Below, piece by piece: positions 54,417 to 63,228 of a DNA stretch of 64,000 nt. This DNA is from Halomonas citrativorans (GTDB lineage Bacteria; Pseudomonadota; Gammaproteobacteria; Pseudomonadales; Halomonadaceae): NCBI RefSeq assembly GCF_900163645.1, contig NZ_FUKM01000057.1:1-64000 (forward strand). The letters run 5' to 3'. Numbering within the stretch: position 1 is the first letter of the stretch; the number at the start of each line of letters is the position of its first letter. Under the pieces are notes generated by a model. That model was given only the letters and a program-made list of their open reading frames with translations. It was not told the DNA's origin and ran no database searches. Both the position numbers and the translations under genes were made by a program.

Positions 54417-55045
54417 CGAGCAGTTTAAACACTCAGCTCTAAAAATTTGTACTACAGTTTAGGAACGAGCAAGGGATAAGGATGTCCCATCGCATGGATG
54501 CTCACCGATTCACGGACTGAATCAAGCGACAATCAGAGCGTTAGTCAGGGTAAATTCCAAGGTTGGAGCCCCGCAAAAGGAGAGGAAGCTAGCGCTAGCT
54601 ATTGTCCATAGATACGGGGTTAGGGTCCTGCCATGGCAGGACCTAATCTTGTATAGCTCTAAATGAGCAGTCACGGTTGACAAGTTTTAAATTCTCTATC
54701 TCAGCTTTTCACCATTTTCCTGCCCCCGCCGGTTTGATGACTCCTTTCATACTTTTTAAACACAAAGGTTAATAACGAGCTTTTTAGCTTGTTCACCATG
54801 GTGCTGTGCTAACATTAAACAAATATTAGCCTGCTATTTACTTGGGTGGCTTTATTTTTGTGGTCTTGTTTAAAAACTATCTTTGAATTATCTATCATTC
54901 CATGAATTTGGGATGTTTTGGCACTTAGACCGTAATCCTGTAGTCAAAGACACTGACCGCTTCTCACCCCTTCAGTGCAGTGGTATTTACATTAGTGTGA
55001 TAATAGGTACGACAGATGAGTAGCACCCCACATCAGGAGAGAGTT
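54417..55045. other. 629-base interval with palindromes between the secreted-protein genes
   Basis: No convincing protein-coding gene. It contains the 14-base palindrome AGCTAGCGCTAGCT (54588-54601) and, 22 bases on, the perfect 18-base palindrome GTCCTGCCATGGCAGGAC (54625-54642), the latter followed by CTAATCTTGTAT. An AGGAGAGG lies before the first palindrome. The compact arrangement of purine-rich leader, two stems and a weak T-stretch could be a small RNA and its terminator, or simply the terminator of the first secreted-protein gene. The last 150 bases are AT-rich and probably promoter for the gene at 55046. Confidence 0.45.
54588..54645. terminator. Palindromic stem pair, candidate terminator or small RNA 3' end
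   Basis: Two perfect palindromes lie within 60 bases, AGCTAGCGCTAGCT and GTCCTGCCATGGCAGGAC. The second is flanked by TTAGG and CCTAA, which extend the stem. A perfect palindrome has no free loop, so several central bases must open, but the stem is still strong. Confidence 0.45.
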
Positions 55046-55378
55046 ATGTCATTTAAAGCAGTATTAAAAACGGCAGGTATTTTAGGTATTTCTATCGGTT
55101 TGGTTGCAAGCCCGCTCGCTTTTGCCCAAAGCTCTATTGAGCGTACTAAAGATCGTGCAGTGGGTAGTGATGTCATCGACATGCCGCAATCCACTAGCAC
55201 GTCTAGTCCTCACTACTCACCCAGTGAGCTTAACCATAGTCAGCGTGATCATATGAACGGCAACTATGCACCGTCAAGCCAGCTGCAGCGGGATCAGGAT
55301 GGTACCCAGCGTCGTAACACCCATTCGTTCGGATCGACCGAGTTGAATCACAAAGAAGGCGATAGCCTGGACTGGTAA
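55046..55378 (+). CDS. Small secreted protein, second of a paralogous pair
   Basis: A 110-residue exported protein. The signal peptide (AGILGISIGLVASPLAFAQ) parallels the gene at 54036 residue for residue in most positions. The mature part is polar and differs in character: Ser-, His-, Gln- and Asn-rich with repeated SELNH and TELNH units (SPSELNHSQRDH, GSTELNHKEGD). I do not recognise a family. ATG 55046 has AGGAGAG upstream; an earlier ATG in frame at 55016 lacks one. A terminator follows directly. Confidence 0.7.
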   Translation: MSFKAVLKTAGILGISIGLVASPLAFAQSSIERTKDRAVGSDVIDMPQSTSTSSPHYSPSELNHSQRDHMNGNYAPSSQLQRDQDGTQRRNTHSFGSTELNHKEGDSLDW

Positions 55379-55396
55379 ACCACTACTAAAAGCATT

Positions 55397-55424
55397 AAAA
55401 AACCCCGCTAAAGCGGGGTTTTGC
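55397..55424. terminator. Rho-independent terminator
   Basis: AAAACCCCGCT and AGCGGGGTTTT form a stem with a 3-base loop, with A- and T-runs on both sides, between the secreted-protein gene and convergent cysZ. It can work in both directions. Confidence 0.9.
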
Positions 55425-55460
55425 GCCTAAAAGCGTAGAAAAAGCATGACTTTTCAGGTG

Positions 55461-56201
55461 TTACGAGGGCCTCTGGATCGTAAGCTCACTCGCCGTACGA
55501 TAATATTGGTCCCACATTAGTACGGCTCCCGCTACGGCTCCCGGGATCAAAAAAAGATTGGCAAGCGGTATCCAGGTAACCAGAGTAACTAGCCCGCCGT
55601 AGCTGAGGCTTTGCCACCAGCGCTTGGAAAGCCGTTGACGCATATCCTTAAACGCGACCTTATTATTATCCATAGGGTAGTCCAGATAGGTAATGGCCAT
55701 TACCCATGCGGAAAACAGCCCCCATAGAATCGGTGCAAAGAGGTTGAGTCCTGGAATCCAGCTGATGATAAAGAGGGCAATGGCGCGGGGGGCGATATAC
55801 GCAAGCTTGACCAGCTCTCGGCCTAGCGCATCAACCGCAGTTCTGGTCAGCCCCCGGTCATCCAGCGGAATACGGCCTGTTTCTTGAGTTTCCACTTTAG
55901 CCGCTAAAAAGCCGTAAAAAGGTGCCGCAATAAAGCTTGTAATCAGGGTGAAGGTGAAGAATACAATGGCAATAAGGCTAACCACAAACAGCGGCCAGAT
56001 CAGCCAGGAGAGCCAATCCAGCCAAGCAGGTACTAATGTCATCCAGTGATCAATCCAGCCCGAAAAGCGCGTAATCACAAAGCTGAACATGGCGACATAA
56101 ACAATAATATTGACGAGGATAGGAAGAAAAATATAACGCCGCAGGCCTTTTTGATAGACCAGCCGCGTACCTCGGCTAAGCGCTGTTATTGCATCCAACA
56201 T
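55461..56201 (-). CDS. cysZ: Sulfate transporter CysZ
   Basis: A 246-residue membrane protein of the CysZ/EI24 family, reported to mediate sulfate uptake for cysteine synthesis. Family landmarks are the N-terminal YIFLPILVNIIVYVAMF helix, SFIAAPFYGFLAAKVE and the PGLNLFAPILWGLFSAWVMAITYLDYPMDN segment. Six or so hydrophobic helices are visible. Why it sits among phosphate genes is not explained by sequence. Confidence 0.9.
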   Translation of the reverse strand: MLDAITALSRGTRLVYQKGLRRYIFLPILVNIIVYVAMFSFVITRFSGWIDHWMTLVPAWLDWLSWLIWPLFVVSLIAIVFFTFTLITSFIAAPFYGFLAAKVETQETGRIPLDDRGLTRTAVDALGRELVKLAYIAPRAIALFIISWIPGLNLFAPILWGLFSAWVMAITYLDYPMDNNKVAFKDMRQRLSKRWWQSLSYGGLVTLVTWIPLANLFLIPGAVAGAVLMWDQYYRTASELTIQRPS

Positions 56202-56277
56202 TCAAGCAGTCCTCATAAATACAAACGTCCAGGCGGGTGTCCGCCCAGACGTATTGCAAGAGGAAACGCCTCATGGG

Positions 56278-57003
56278 TCAAGGCTTTTTCGTAACCTTCT
56301 GGTCGACGATGTCCAGGTCGCTATGTCGAATATCGAGCCCCTTCACGAGATACACAACGTACTCCGCCAGGTTATCGGCATGGTCGCCGACGCGTTCCAG
56401 CGCGCGCAGCACCCACATAATGCTGAGTATTGAACTAATTGAGCGTGAATCCTCCATCATGAAGGTCATCAATGAGCGCATGGCACTGCCGTACTCATCA
56501 TCGACCGACTCGTCTTCACGCACTACCTTCATCGCCAAGTCGGTATCGAAACGGGCAAAGGCTGTCAGCGCATCGCGCAGCATTTTACGTACATGCTCAC
56601 TGATATGGCGAACTTCAATTAAGCCACGAACCGTGCTGGTGTTCTCGCTGAGCAAGATTGCATTACGCGCAATCTTGCTGGCTTCATCGCCGATACGCTC
56701 AAGATCTGAAGTGGCACGAATAACGGCAAGCACCAGGCGTAAGTCTGATGCTGCGGGCTGGCGGCGTGCCAATACGCGGGTGCACTCTTCATCAATTTGC
56801 AGCTGCAGGTCGTTCACTTGCCGGTCGTTATCGCGCACTTTTTCAGCCAAGCGGGTATCGTTTTCCAGCAGGGCGAATACGGCATCCTGAACCTGTTTTT
56901 CCACCAGGCCGCCCATGGCCATCAGGTGGGTTTTTAGCTCTTCCAGCTCCTGGTTGAACTGGCGCGAGATATGCTGGCTGTGGGTATCGCTCGTAATATC
57001 CAT
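56278..57003 (-). CDS. phoU: Phosphate transport regulator PhoU
   Basis: A 241-residue helical-bundle protein, the negative regulator linking the Pst transporter to PhoR. It shows two tandem PhoU repeats: SRQFNQELEELKTHLMAMGG with the metal-binding DNDRQVNDLQLQIDEEC region, then ISEHVRKMLRDALTAFARFD with its own E-D-x-x-V-D-D-E motif (REDESVDDEY). It is the last gene of the pst operon, 45 bases after pstB. Confidence 0.95.
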   Translation of the reverse strand: MDITSDTHSQHISRQFNQELEELKTHLMAMGGLVEKQVQDAVFALLENDTRLAEKVRDNDRQVNDLQLQIDEECTRVLARRQPAASDLRLVLAVIRATSDLERIGDEASKIARNAILLSENTSTVRGLIEVRHISEHVRKMLRDALTAFARFDTDLAMKVVREDESVDDEYGSAMRSLMTFMMEDSRSISSILSIMWVLRALERVGDHADNLAEYVVYLVKGLDIRHSDLDIVDQKVTKKP

Positions 57004-57047
57004 TGAGCACTCCTGATGTTGGGTTAGTTAGGCCTGATGATTGACGA

Positions 57048-57863
57048 CTACGTCATGCGGCCGGTGATGTAGTTTTCGGTGCGTTGTAAATGCGGATTAG
57101 TGAAGACCTGGTCAGTAGGGCCGTACTCAACCAGCTCTCCGTTGTGTAGAAAGGCCGTATAATCGGAGACCCGTGCGGCTTGCTGCATATTGTGGGTGAC
57201 AAGGATAAGGGTTAGCTGTGATTTAAGGTTACGAATCAGCTCCTCAATCTTCAGCGTTGAAATTGGATCAAGCGCTGATGCCGGCTCATCCAGTAGTAGC
57301 ACATCCGGTTGCACGGCAAGCGTTCGAGCGATGACCAAGCGCTGCTGCTGACCACCTGATAGCTGCCACGCCGAACGATGCAGGCGGTCTTTTACCTCAT
57401 CCCATAGGGCTGCTGAGGTCAGCGCCCACTCGATAATGTCATCGCGTTGCCGCTTGGGTAGGCGATGCTGTAAACGCAAGCCAAAAGCGACGTTTTCATA
57501 GATCGACATGGGAAACGGATTGGGCGTTTGAAACACCATGCCTACCCGGCGGCGTAGCTCGGTCACGTTCATCTGCGCGGCGTAAATATCCTGCCCTTCA
57601 AGCTGAATATGCCCACTGTGTTCCACGCTCTCGTTAAGATCATGTAACCGGTTAATGGCACGTAGCAGTGTTGACTTGCCACAGCCAGAAGGCCCAATAA
57701 AGGCCGTTACCCGGTGGCGTGGCACACTCAACGTTAAATTACGCAACGCCGATTTCCCCGCATAGGCGAGGTTAAATTGCTCGATACTCAAGGCGCAGTG
57801 CTCGGATGAAAAGTGCGTCACCGGCGCCTGTGGGGCATTGGCTATATCTAATGACGCTAGCAT
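57048..57863 (-). CDS. pstB: Phosphate ABC transporter ATPase PstB
   Basis: A 271-residue ABC ATPase energising phosphate import. Walker A is [19 protein letters not shown], the Q-loop [10 protein letters not shown], the signature [14 protein letters not shown], Walker [14 protein letters not shown] and the H-loop [11 protein letters not shown]. Family-typical is [22 protein letters not shown] precedes the ATG, which overlaps the end of pstA by 7 bases. Confidence 0.96.
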   Translation of the reverse strand: MLASLDIANAPQAPVTHFSSEHCALSIEQFNLAYAGKSALRNLTLSVPRHRVTAFIGPSGCGKSTLLRAINRLHDLNESVEHSGHIQLEGQDIYAAQMNVTELRRRVGMVFQTPNPFPMSIYENVAFGLRLQHRLPKRQRDDIIEWALTSAALWDEVKDRLHRSAWQLSGGQQQRLVIARTLAVQPDVLLLDEPASALDPISTLKIEELIRNLKSQLTLILVTHNMQQAARVSDYTAFLHNGELVEYGPTDQVFTNPHLQRTENYITGRMT

Positions 57864-59266
57864 TCGCTTCCTCGTTGGCGCCTAAAATAATGACGCAGAA
57901 ATATGGCAGTTAGGTTAAGCACCAAAATAATAACCACTAAAAGAAGCGCCGTGGCGTAAACCAGAGGCATAGCGGCCTGTACATCTTCGCCATGAAAAGC
58001 AGTATCAAATAGATGATAGCCAAGATGCATAAATTTGCGCTCCAGGTGCACATAAGGAAACTCACCGTCGACCGGCATTTGCGGAGCTAACTTGGCAACC
58101 CCCACCAGCATAAGCGGAGCGACTTCGCCTGCGGCGCGGGCGATAGCGAGAATAACGCCAGTTAGCATGGCAGGAGTAGCCATGGGCAGGACAATACGCG
58201 TTAGCATTTCCAGACGGGTGGCCCCCAGCGCTACTGCCCCCTCACGCTGGGCATCGGGAATGCGAGCAAGCCCTTCCTCGGTGGCCACAATAACGACAGG
58301 AAGCGTCAATAGCGCGAGCGTTAAAGAGGCCCATAAAAGACCGCCGGTGCCGAACGTTGGCGAAGGCAGTGTATCGCTGAAGAACCAGCTATCCAGCGTG
58401 CCGCCAATGCCGTAAACGAATACGCCAAGGCCGAATACGCCGTACACAATGGAGGGAACGCCCGCCAAATTGCGTACGCCAATGCGCACTAACCGGGTAA
58501 GTCGGTTTTGATGAGCAATTTCATTAAGATAAATAGCGGCCAGTACGCCAAAGGGGGTGACGATTACGGACATTAAAATGACCATCAGTACAGTACCGAA
58601 AATAGCCGGCCATACGCCGCCACTGGTATTGGCCGCACGCGGGCCCTCGCTTAAAAACTGCCAAACGTTAGTGCCCCAGGTGTGCGTTTTTTGCCACCAG
58701 GACATGGCATTAGGAGCCAGTGCCTGGCTGACGCTGTCCAGAGGTTGGCGTAACGTCTCGCCCTGTGCCGTGACCAGCAGCAGCTGCCCCGGCGGGCGCT
58801 GATTAGCCGGTAGGGTAAGTGCATTGTTTAAATAGTCCCACGCTTCGTGGCCATGTAGCGATTGCTGGTCAGTTTCTACTGCGGCCAAGCGACCAATAAA
58901 ACTGCCCCACGGAGCACGTTCCAGGCGGATCAGGTCGTGCGGTGTTGTACGTGAGGTAATATCGTCGATATCTACCCAGTGCCAGCTGACGCCGTCTACA
59001 TCACGGTTACCTTTAAAATAGAGGCGCTCAACCCCGGCTTCCTGAGGCAGCGGCGTTTCGCGAATAGCTTGCCCTGCAACAACGCTACCCGAGCGTAGTG
59101 TTATCTCTTCAAGCGTGGCGGGCCAAAAATGGCCTAACCCACGCACAAGCAATAGTGTAAGTAACGCGCTTAACATTAAAAGTGATAAGGCAACGCTAGC
59201 GGCGCATAGCCACGGCCATAGTTTATCGAGCCGATGCCTGGGAGCGGCGGCGAATAGGCGGCTCAT
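57857..59266 (-). CDS. pstA: Phosphate ABC transporter permease PstA
   Basis: A 469-residue permease. It has one N-terminal hydrophobic helix (about 20-46), an extra hydrophilic region of roughly 130 residues, probably periplasmic, then five or so helices with the permease EAA loop ([20 protein letters not shown]) and [17 protein letters not shown]. Long PstA proteins with such an insert are known in Pseudomonas and relatives; E. coli PstA is much shorter. It starts one base inside the pstC stop (TAATG). Confidence 0.93.
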   Translation of the reverse strand: MSRLFAAAPRHRLDKLWPWLCAASVALSLLMLSALLTLLLVRGLGHFWPATLEEITLRSGSVVAGQAIRETPLPQEAGVERLYFKGNRDVDGVSWHWVDIDDITSRTTPHDLIRLERAPWGSFIGRLAAVETDQQSLHGHEAWDYLNNALTLPANQRPPGQLLLVTAQGETLRQPLDSVSQALAPNAMSWWQKTHTWGTNVWQFLSEGPRAANTSGGVWPAIFGTVLMVILMSVIVTPFGVLAAIYLNEIAHQNRLTRLVRIGVRNLAGVPSIVYGVFGLGVFVYGIGGTLDSWFFSDTLPSPTFGTGGLLWASLTLALLTLPVVIVATEEGLARIPDAQREGAVALGATRLEMLTRIVLPMATPAMLTGVILAIARAAGEVAPLMLVGVAKLAPQMPVDGEFPYVHLERKFMHLGYHLFDTAFHGEDVQAAMPLVYATALLLVVIILVLNLTAIFLRHYFRRQRGSEC

Positions 59267-60381
59267 TAGTAATGCCCTGCTTTATGGTAGCGGCGGCGCA
59301 TACGTAAGCGCACTGCCTCGGCTAGGGTGTTTACCAAAAACGTAAATAGAAACAGCACCAGCGCCGCTAGAATCAGGTGATGATAGGTAAACCCGCCGGG
59401 GGAGGCTTCTGGGAGCTCAATCGCAATGGCGGAGGCCATTGAGCGCATGCCTTCAAAGGGGCTGGCGCTCAGCAGAGCGGTATTGCCGCTGGCCATTAAC
59501 ACAATCATGGTTTCACCTACCGCACGACCCATGCCTATCATCACTGCAGAAAAGATACCCGGTCCCGCCGCCGGTAGCGCGACTTTCCATAGCGCCTGCC
59601 AGCGGCTGGCCCCGAGCGCTTGGGCGCCTTCCATCATGGAGAGCGGGACGTCGGCAAGTGCATCTTCGGCAAGAGAGTAAATGCTGGGTATTACTGCAAA
59701 CCCCATGGCGATACCTACAATCAGTGCATTGCGGGTGGCGTAATCCATCCCCCAGCGCTGTTCTAACCAGCGGCGCAGATCGCCGCCCAGAAAGAGTTGC
59801 TCCAGCAAGGGCGTCAACCACACTGCCAGCGCCACCATGCCGACAAGCCAGGGTACAAGCCATAGCCCGGCCCAGGAAAACGGCAGCCGCCGATGCCAGT
59901 GAGACGAGGCCATGTGCCAGAGTACGCCTGCAAGCCCCGCGCTGATTGGCAGCCATACCAGCAGCACCAGCGTACTGGCCAGGTTTCGCTCCACCCATGG
60001 AGCAAGTACTAAACCGGCAATAAATCCCACTACCACGCCGGGCATTGCCTCCATCATCTCAAGAGTCGGCTTAATCCGGCTGCGCAAGCGCGCTGACATG
60101 AATAACGCCGAGTACATGGCGGCGCCCAAGGCGATAGGCAGCGCGAAGAGCATCGCCGCCAAGGCCGCTTTCAGCGTTCCCCATACCAGTGGTGAGAGCT
60201 TATCGAAGGCAAAGGTCTTATCCAGTGCCAACAGCGGCAGCGTTTCCCAAAATAGAAACACTCCGATCGCCAGAATCGCGAGCAGTACCGCGATGCCCCC
60301 CGCCGTAATAAGGCCGGTGGCGACACGATTTTTAAACTGGCGTAGCGGCTGATAAGAAGCAGGAACGCGAGATGGGGTCAT
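59266..60381 (-). CDS. pstC: Phosphate ABC transporter permease PstC
   Basis: A 371-residue permease with about seven hydrophobic helices. The EAA-like loop is SMMEGAQALGASRWQALWKVALPAAGPG, and ETMIVLMASGNTALL is conserved. It lacks the large extra domain found in the longest Pseudomonas-type PstC. The ATG at 60381 has no ribosome site; instead a 12-codon leader frame with a strong site ends 7 bases before it, so translation may be coupled. It overlaps pstA by one base. Confidence 0.92.
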   Translation of the reverse strand: MTPSRVPASYQPLRQFKNRVATGLITAGGIAVLLAILAIGVFLFWETLPLLALDKTFAFDKLSPLVWGTLKAALAAMLFALPIALGAAMYSALFMSARLRSRIKPTLEMMEAMPGVVVGFIAGLVLAPWVERNLASTLVLLVWLPISAGLAGVLWHMASSHWHRRLPFSWAGLWLVPWLVGMVALAVWLTPLLEQLFLGGDLRRWLEQRWGMDYATRNALIVGIAMGFAVIPSIYSLAEDALADVPLSMMEGAQALGASRWQALWKVALPAAGPGIFSAVMIGMGRAVGETMIVLMASGNTALLSASPFEGMRSMASAIAIELPEASPGGFTYHHLILAALVLFLFTFLVNTLAEAVRLRMRRRYHKAGHY

Positions 60382-60388
60382 ATCAACA

Positions 60389-60427
60389 TCATAGGGAAGG
60401 CATGGCCGTCGCGAAGATGGGTTGCAT
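60389..60427 (-). CDS. 12-codon leader ORF before pstC
   Basis: A short frame beginning ATG at 60427 (MQPIFATAMPSL, then TGA). AAGGAGA lies 9 bases before it, much better than anything before pstC. Its TGA ends 7 bases upstream of the pstC ATG in a different frame. This could be a leader peptide that feeds ribosomes to pstC, or the true start of pstC if one base has been lost or gained in this region. Confidence 0.45.
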   Translation of the reverse strand: MQPIFATAMPSL

Positions 60428-60445
60428 GGTGAGTTCTCCTTACTC

Positions 60446-60464
60446 TAAGACATTTTTATGACAA
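60446..60464 (-). promoter_or_regulatory. Pho box between pstS and pstC
   Basis: On the minus strand TTGTCATAAAAATGTCTTA matches the Pho box consensus CTGTCATAAAACTGTCAC-type closely, with two TGTC cores 11 bases apart. A looser third repeat, CTATCATCCAA, lies immediately upstream in phase. It sits 65 bases before the pstC ATG, and would give a PhoB-driven promoter for pstCAB-phoU separate from pstS. Confidence 0.75.
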
Positions 60465-60479
60465 TTGGATGATAGTGAA

Positions 60480-61430
60480 CTACCACCGTTGCTGATTTGT
60501 GAGTTCATCATCGGGCAGCGGTACAAAACCCGCCGCACGGGCAATTTGCTGGCCTTCTTCCGATAAAATAAACGCTAAAAATGCCTGCTCGGCGGCGGGC
60601 AGTAACTCACCTGGCGGTAAATTAACGTAGAGGTAAAGGTCGCGTGATAGCGGATATTCGTTGCGCTGAACAGCCTGCTCGCTGGGCGCAATTTCTTCCC
60701 CCTCTGCGGTAACAAGGCGTAGCGCGTGTACCATCGGTGTCAGGTGATTATATCCGGCATATCCCATGGCGTTGGGCGACTCACCCACGGCCGCGACAAC
60801 GGCAGAGGAGCCCGGGTGCTCGCTGATGTCGGGGCGGAATTGGCCATCACACAGCACCTCGGTCTGAAACAACCCATAGGTGCCCGATGCCAGGTTACGC
60901 CCATGTAGGGCGATATTTCCATAGGGCCACTCGCGTGTGGCGGCCAATTCGCTCCAGCGTCTTATCGGCTTTTCGGCGCCGCACGCTTGGCCGGTGGAGA
61001 AAATGGCATCGGCCTGTTGGCGCGTAATGGCCCGCAAGGGGTTATGACGATGAACGACCAGAATAAGCGCATCTCTGGCCACCCTAAGCTCTAGCGGTGG
61101 GTAACCGTAGCGATCGATAAACGCTTGTCGCTCTTGGTCATTCATGGGGCGCGACATGGGTCCAAGCCGTGCAGTGCCAGCCGTAAGCGCTGGCGGTACG
61201 CTTGCCGAGCCGGTGGCCTGAAACTGCAAGTTAATCTCTGGATAGCGCACGGCTAGCGCCTCGCCCCAGCGTAATATTAGGCCGGCCATCGTGTCGGAGC
61301 CAATCGCACTCAGGGTGCCACTCACTGGTTGTGGTTGCCCCCAGGCGGCTGATGCGAATAGCATTAGTACCGTGGCAAGCGTAAAACGCAGGCGATTTTT
61401 TTTCCCTGACGATAAACCCATGCACTTCAA
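60480..61430 (-). CDS. pstS: Phosphate-binding protein PstS-like
   Basis: A 316-residue periplasmic substrate-binding protein of the PstS family. A signal peptide is present (LATVLMLFASAAWGQ). GTLSAIGSDTMAGLILRWGEAL holds the first phosphate-binding loop, ATGSASVPPALTAGTARLGPMSR follows, and GRNLASGTYGLFQTEVL with SSAVVAAVGESPNAMGYAG make up the rest of the site. The frame starts TTG 61430, with GAGGA 6 bases upstream; ATG 61421 is three codons in and has no such site. It is the first gene of the pst set, but no clear Pho box lies upstream of it. Confidence 0.88.
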   Translation of the reverse strand: MKCMGLSSGKKNRLRFTLATVLMLFASAAWGQPQPVSGTLSAIGSDTMAGLILRWGEALAVRYPEINLQFQATGSASVPPALTAGTARLGPMSRPMNDQERQAFIDRYGYPPLELRVARDALILVVHRHNPLRAITRQQADAIFSTGQACGAEKPIRRWSELAATREWPYGNIALHGRNLASGTYGLFQTEVLCDGQFRPDISEHPGSSAVVAAVGESPNAMGYAGYNHLTPMVHALRLVTAEGEEIAPSEQAVQRNEYPLSRDLYLYVNLPPGELLPAAEQAFLAFILSEEGQQIARAAGFVPLPDDELTNQQRW

Positions 61431-61513
61431 ACGTGTGTCCTCGTATGATTAACTAATGCTTTATATTGCGACGCAGCAACAGCACAACAATAACCCTATT
61501 AAGCGACCGACTT

Positions 61514-61927
61514 ATGACACTTTTAGAAACCGACCTGGATGATGCTCCGGCCCCTCAAGGCCTGCTCACACTCAAATTACTGGCTTCTCGACAGGATACC
61601 AACCTTTACGGCGATATTTCGGGCGGGTGGCTGGTTAATCATATGGATCAGGCGGCAGAACTTGCAGCCGGTCGTGAGGCTGGCGGGCGTACTGCGACAG
61701 TGGCCATTGAATCGATGGATTTCTTAAGCCCTGTGCGCGTGGGTTCCATGGTGAGCGTTTACACTCATGTACAGGAAATTGGCCGCAGTTCTCTTAAGAT
61801 CGATGTCGAAGTATGGGTACGTATTCCTCATGGGCGACGACTTGAAGAGCGCCAAAAAGTCACTGAGGCGCGTTTCGTCATGGTCGCTCTGGACGATAAT
61901 GGCCGTATTCGTGCCGTGCATGGTTAA
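61514..61927 (+). CDS. Acyl-CoA thioesterase, YciA-like hotdog fold
   Basis: A 137-residue hotdog-fold thioesterase that splits acyl-CoA to fatty acid and CoA. The family core is DTNLYGDISGGWLVNHMDQAAELAA, with the catalytic aspartate position, then VAIESMDFLSPVRVGSMVSVYTHV. It resembles YciA. ATG 61514 was chosen because the core aligns with known starts; the frame is open 16 codons further upstream but that stretch overlaps the pstS control region. It is divergent from pstS. Confidence 0.85.
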   Translation: MTLLETDLDDAPAPQGLLTLKLLASRQDTNLYGDISGGWLVNHMDQAAELAAGREAGGRTATVAIESMDFLSPVRVGSMVSVYTHVQEIGRSSLKIDVEVWVRIPHGRRLEERQKVTEARFVMVALDDNGRIRAVHG

Positions 61928-61964
61928 GGCTTGCCGGCCCTTCATCAGATGGCACAATGGTTTG

Positions 61965-61993
61965 CAAAAAAAGGGCGCCTGGGCGCCCTTTTT
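61965..61993. terminator. Bidirectional rho-independent terminator
   Basis: AAAAAGGGCGCC and GGCGCCCTTTTT form a GC-rich stem with A- and T-runs on both sides, between the convergent thioesterase and TRAP genes. Confidence 0.9.
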
Positions 61994-62011
61994 ATCAACC
62001 GTGGGTAGCGA

Positions 62012-63100
62012 TTAACCGCCAACGGCATCACGTCCTTTCAGGTAGGCATACTCGCCGATATCACTGAACGGGCGGATAAGGTTCTGGAAGTTAGCGTACG
62101 ACTCATAAATGCGCCGTGAGTCTTCATCGCTCTCAACCTGGTTTTGAATCACGGCTTGTGAGGATTCGTAGAGTGCCTGAACGACATCGTCGGGGAATTC
62201 GCGCAGTTGAACGTTATGCTCATCCACCAGTGTCTCTAGCGCCTGAGCGTTGCGGTAAGCGAACTCCGTGTACATGGCCAGGTTGGACGCGCGTGCTGCT
62301 TCGCGAATAACGTCCTGCAGATCTTCTGGCAAGGCATTCCAGGCATCCAGATTGATCATTGTCTCGACGGTTGCGGTCGGCTCGTTCCACACCGTGGTGT
62401 AGTAGTAGTCGGCCACTTGATGCAGGCCAAACGCCATATCGTTGTAAGGCCCTACCCAGTCGGCGGCATCCAGAACACCCGTTTGCATCGAGGTGAAAAT
62501 CTCAGAGCCTGGCATATTCACGGTGCTGACTCCGATGCCGTTCATGGCTTCACCGGCAAGTCCTGGCAAACGTAGTTTAAGGCCCTGCATGTCGTCCAGC
62601 GAGTTGATCTCTTTCTTGAACCAGCCTGCCATTTGAGGGCCAGTGTTGCCCACTGCGAACGGCTTAAGATTATGCTTGGCGTAAACCTCGTCCCACAGCT
62701 CCTGACCGCCGCCGTGATACAGCCACGCATTCATCTCAGTCGTTGACATACCAAAGGGCACGGCGGTAAAGAACTGGGCAGCCGGAAGCTTGCCACGCCA
62801 GTAATAGGGCGTGGAGTGGCCCATCTCTGCCGTTCCAGCTGATACCGCATCAAACACTTCCAATGCAGGTACCAGCTCGCCTGCGCCGTGTACGCGGATT
62901 TTCATACGACCGTTGGAGAGCTGCTCAACGCGACGGGCGAAGTCGTTGGCGCCCGTGCCTAGCGCCGGGAAGTTCTTCGGCCAAGAGGTCACCATGTCCC
63001 AGGTATACGTTTCATCTGCATGCGCGGTCGCTACAAAGGGGGCGGCAGCGACACCGGCAGCACCTAAGCCAGCGGTTTTTAAGAATTGGCGGCGTTGCAT
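62012..63100 (-). CDS. TRAP transporter solute-binding protein, DctP family
   Basis: A 362-residue periplasmic binding protein for a TRAP importer. It has a twin-arginine type signal, MQRRQFLKTAGLGAAGVAAA, so it is probably exported folded. The DctP fold shows TWDMVTSWPKNFPALGTGAND, then the conserved arginine region KLRLPGLAGEAMNGIG and the tail of the TakP/DctP subfamily (PTATVETMINLDAW). The ligand is probably a carboxylate; no membrane TRAP subunits lie in the window. Confidence 0.9.
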   Translation of the reverse strand: MQRRQFLKTAGLGAAGVAAAPFVATAHADETYTWDMVTSWPKNFPALGTGANDFARRVEQLSNGRMKIRVHGAGELVPALEVFDAVSAGTAEMGHSTPYYWRGKLPAAQFFTAVPFGMSTTEMNAWLYHGGGQELWDEVYAKHNLKPFAVGNTGPQMAGWFKKEINSLDDMQGLKLRLPGLAGEAMNGIGVSTVNMPGSEIFTSMQTGVLDAADWVGPYNDMAFGLHQVADYYYTTVWNEPTATVETMINLDAWNALPEDLQDVIREAARASNLAMYTEFAYRNAQALETLVDEHNVQLREFPDDVVQALYESSQAVIQNQVESDEDSRRIYESYANFQNLIRPFSDIGEYAYLKGRDAVGG

Positions 63101-63228
63101 GGCGGCTATAACTCCGAATAAATACGATTATTATTGCGTTACGCGTGAGCGTACGTGTCCACTCGCCAGTATGCGCTACCCCGGTTTTATTGGGCAACCT
63201 GTTAAGACACTTCCCCTTAACATAGGCG

